64,000 nt of DNA from Niabella aurantiaca DSM 17617 (GTDB taxonomy: Bacteria; Bacteroidota; Bacteroidia; Chitinophagales; Chitinophagaceae). Position numbers and translations under genes: made by a program. The DNA lies in NCBI RefSeq assembly GCF_000374125.1, contig NZ_KB893637.1:434001-498000 (forward strand), in the 5' to 3' direction. Shown here piece after piece: positions 63,971 through 64,000 of the stretch (position 1 is the first letter of the stretch; each line of letters starts with the position of its first letter). Under the pieces are notes generated by a model. The model saw only the letters and a program-made list of their open reading frames with translations, made no database searches and was not told where the DNA came from.

Positions 63971-64000
63971 GGGTCGGCACAAAAACGGGTTTATTGCCGG

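Overview
The window looks like a chromosomal segment of a Bacteroidota bacterium, most likely family Chitinophagaceae; the genus cannot be settled from sequence alone. Pointers are a SusC/SusD pair preceded by an ECF sigma factor and a FecR-type anti-sigma factor, a hybrid two-component propeller kinase, LytTR and NarL-type two-component pairs, glycosidases with Bacteroidota-type signal peptides, promoter-like TAnnTTTG boxes, and starts with little Shine-Dalgarno sequence. No rRNA, tRNA, CRISPR array or complete insertion sequence was recognised.

Layout. 1-1912: 3' part of a GH20 beta-hexosaminidase. 1948-9373: two two-component systems (LytTR regulator plus LytS-like kinase; NarL-type regulator plus giant propeller kinase), a small secreted protein, an SRPBCC protein and a PepSY-like secreted protein. 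9991-27957: an 18-kb co-directional biosynthetic cluster of nine genes: two giant PUFA-synthase/enediyne-PKS-like megasynthases, a free ACP, an alpha/beta hydrolase, two GT1 glycosyltransferases, two PapA-like (condensation-fold) acyltransferases and a small membrane protein. 28175-43138: a polysaccharide utilisation locus (sigma/anti-sigma, SusC, SusD, GH36-like, GH29 fucosidase, SGNH acetylesterase, GH89 alpha-N-acetylglucosaminidase). 43378-48989: an RND efflux operon (MFP, RND pump, TolC) on the minus strand. 49118-63970: PNGase F-like amidase, M19 dipeptidase, outer-membrane barrel receptor, acyl-CoA mutase large subunit, acyl-CoA dehydrogenase, M60-like metallopeptidase, GH27 alpha-galactosidase, YggS, an EEP-fold lipoprotein and DoxX.

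How the parts may work together. The megasynthase pair contains in two polypeptides all activities of a five-protein Pfa system: KS, AT, ACPs, KR (PfaA-like), a second AT (PfaB-like), KS-DH (PfaC-like), flavin enoyl reductase (PfaD-like, fused at the N-terminus) and phosphopantetheinyl transferase (PfaE-like, fused at the C-terminus as in enediyne synthases). With two glycosyltransferases and two PapA-like acyltransferases and no thioesterase domain, the inferred product is an acylated glycolipid, a logic similar to mycobacterial acyltrehaloses. This is the most novel part of the window.

The degradative genes (GH20, GH29, GH36-like, GH27, GH89, sialate-esterase-like SGNH enzyme, PNGase F-like amidase, M60-like peptidase) together suggest growth on complex N-acetylhexosamine-, fucose- and galactose-containing glycoproteins. 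From about 43 kb onward the intergenic gaps hold short imperfect repeats and one 283-bp element bounded by perfect 17-bp inverted repeats; I did not see these repeats in the first 43 kb.
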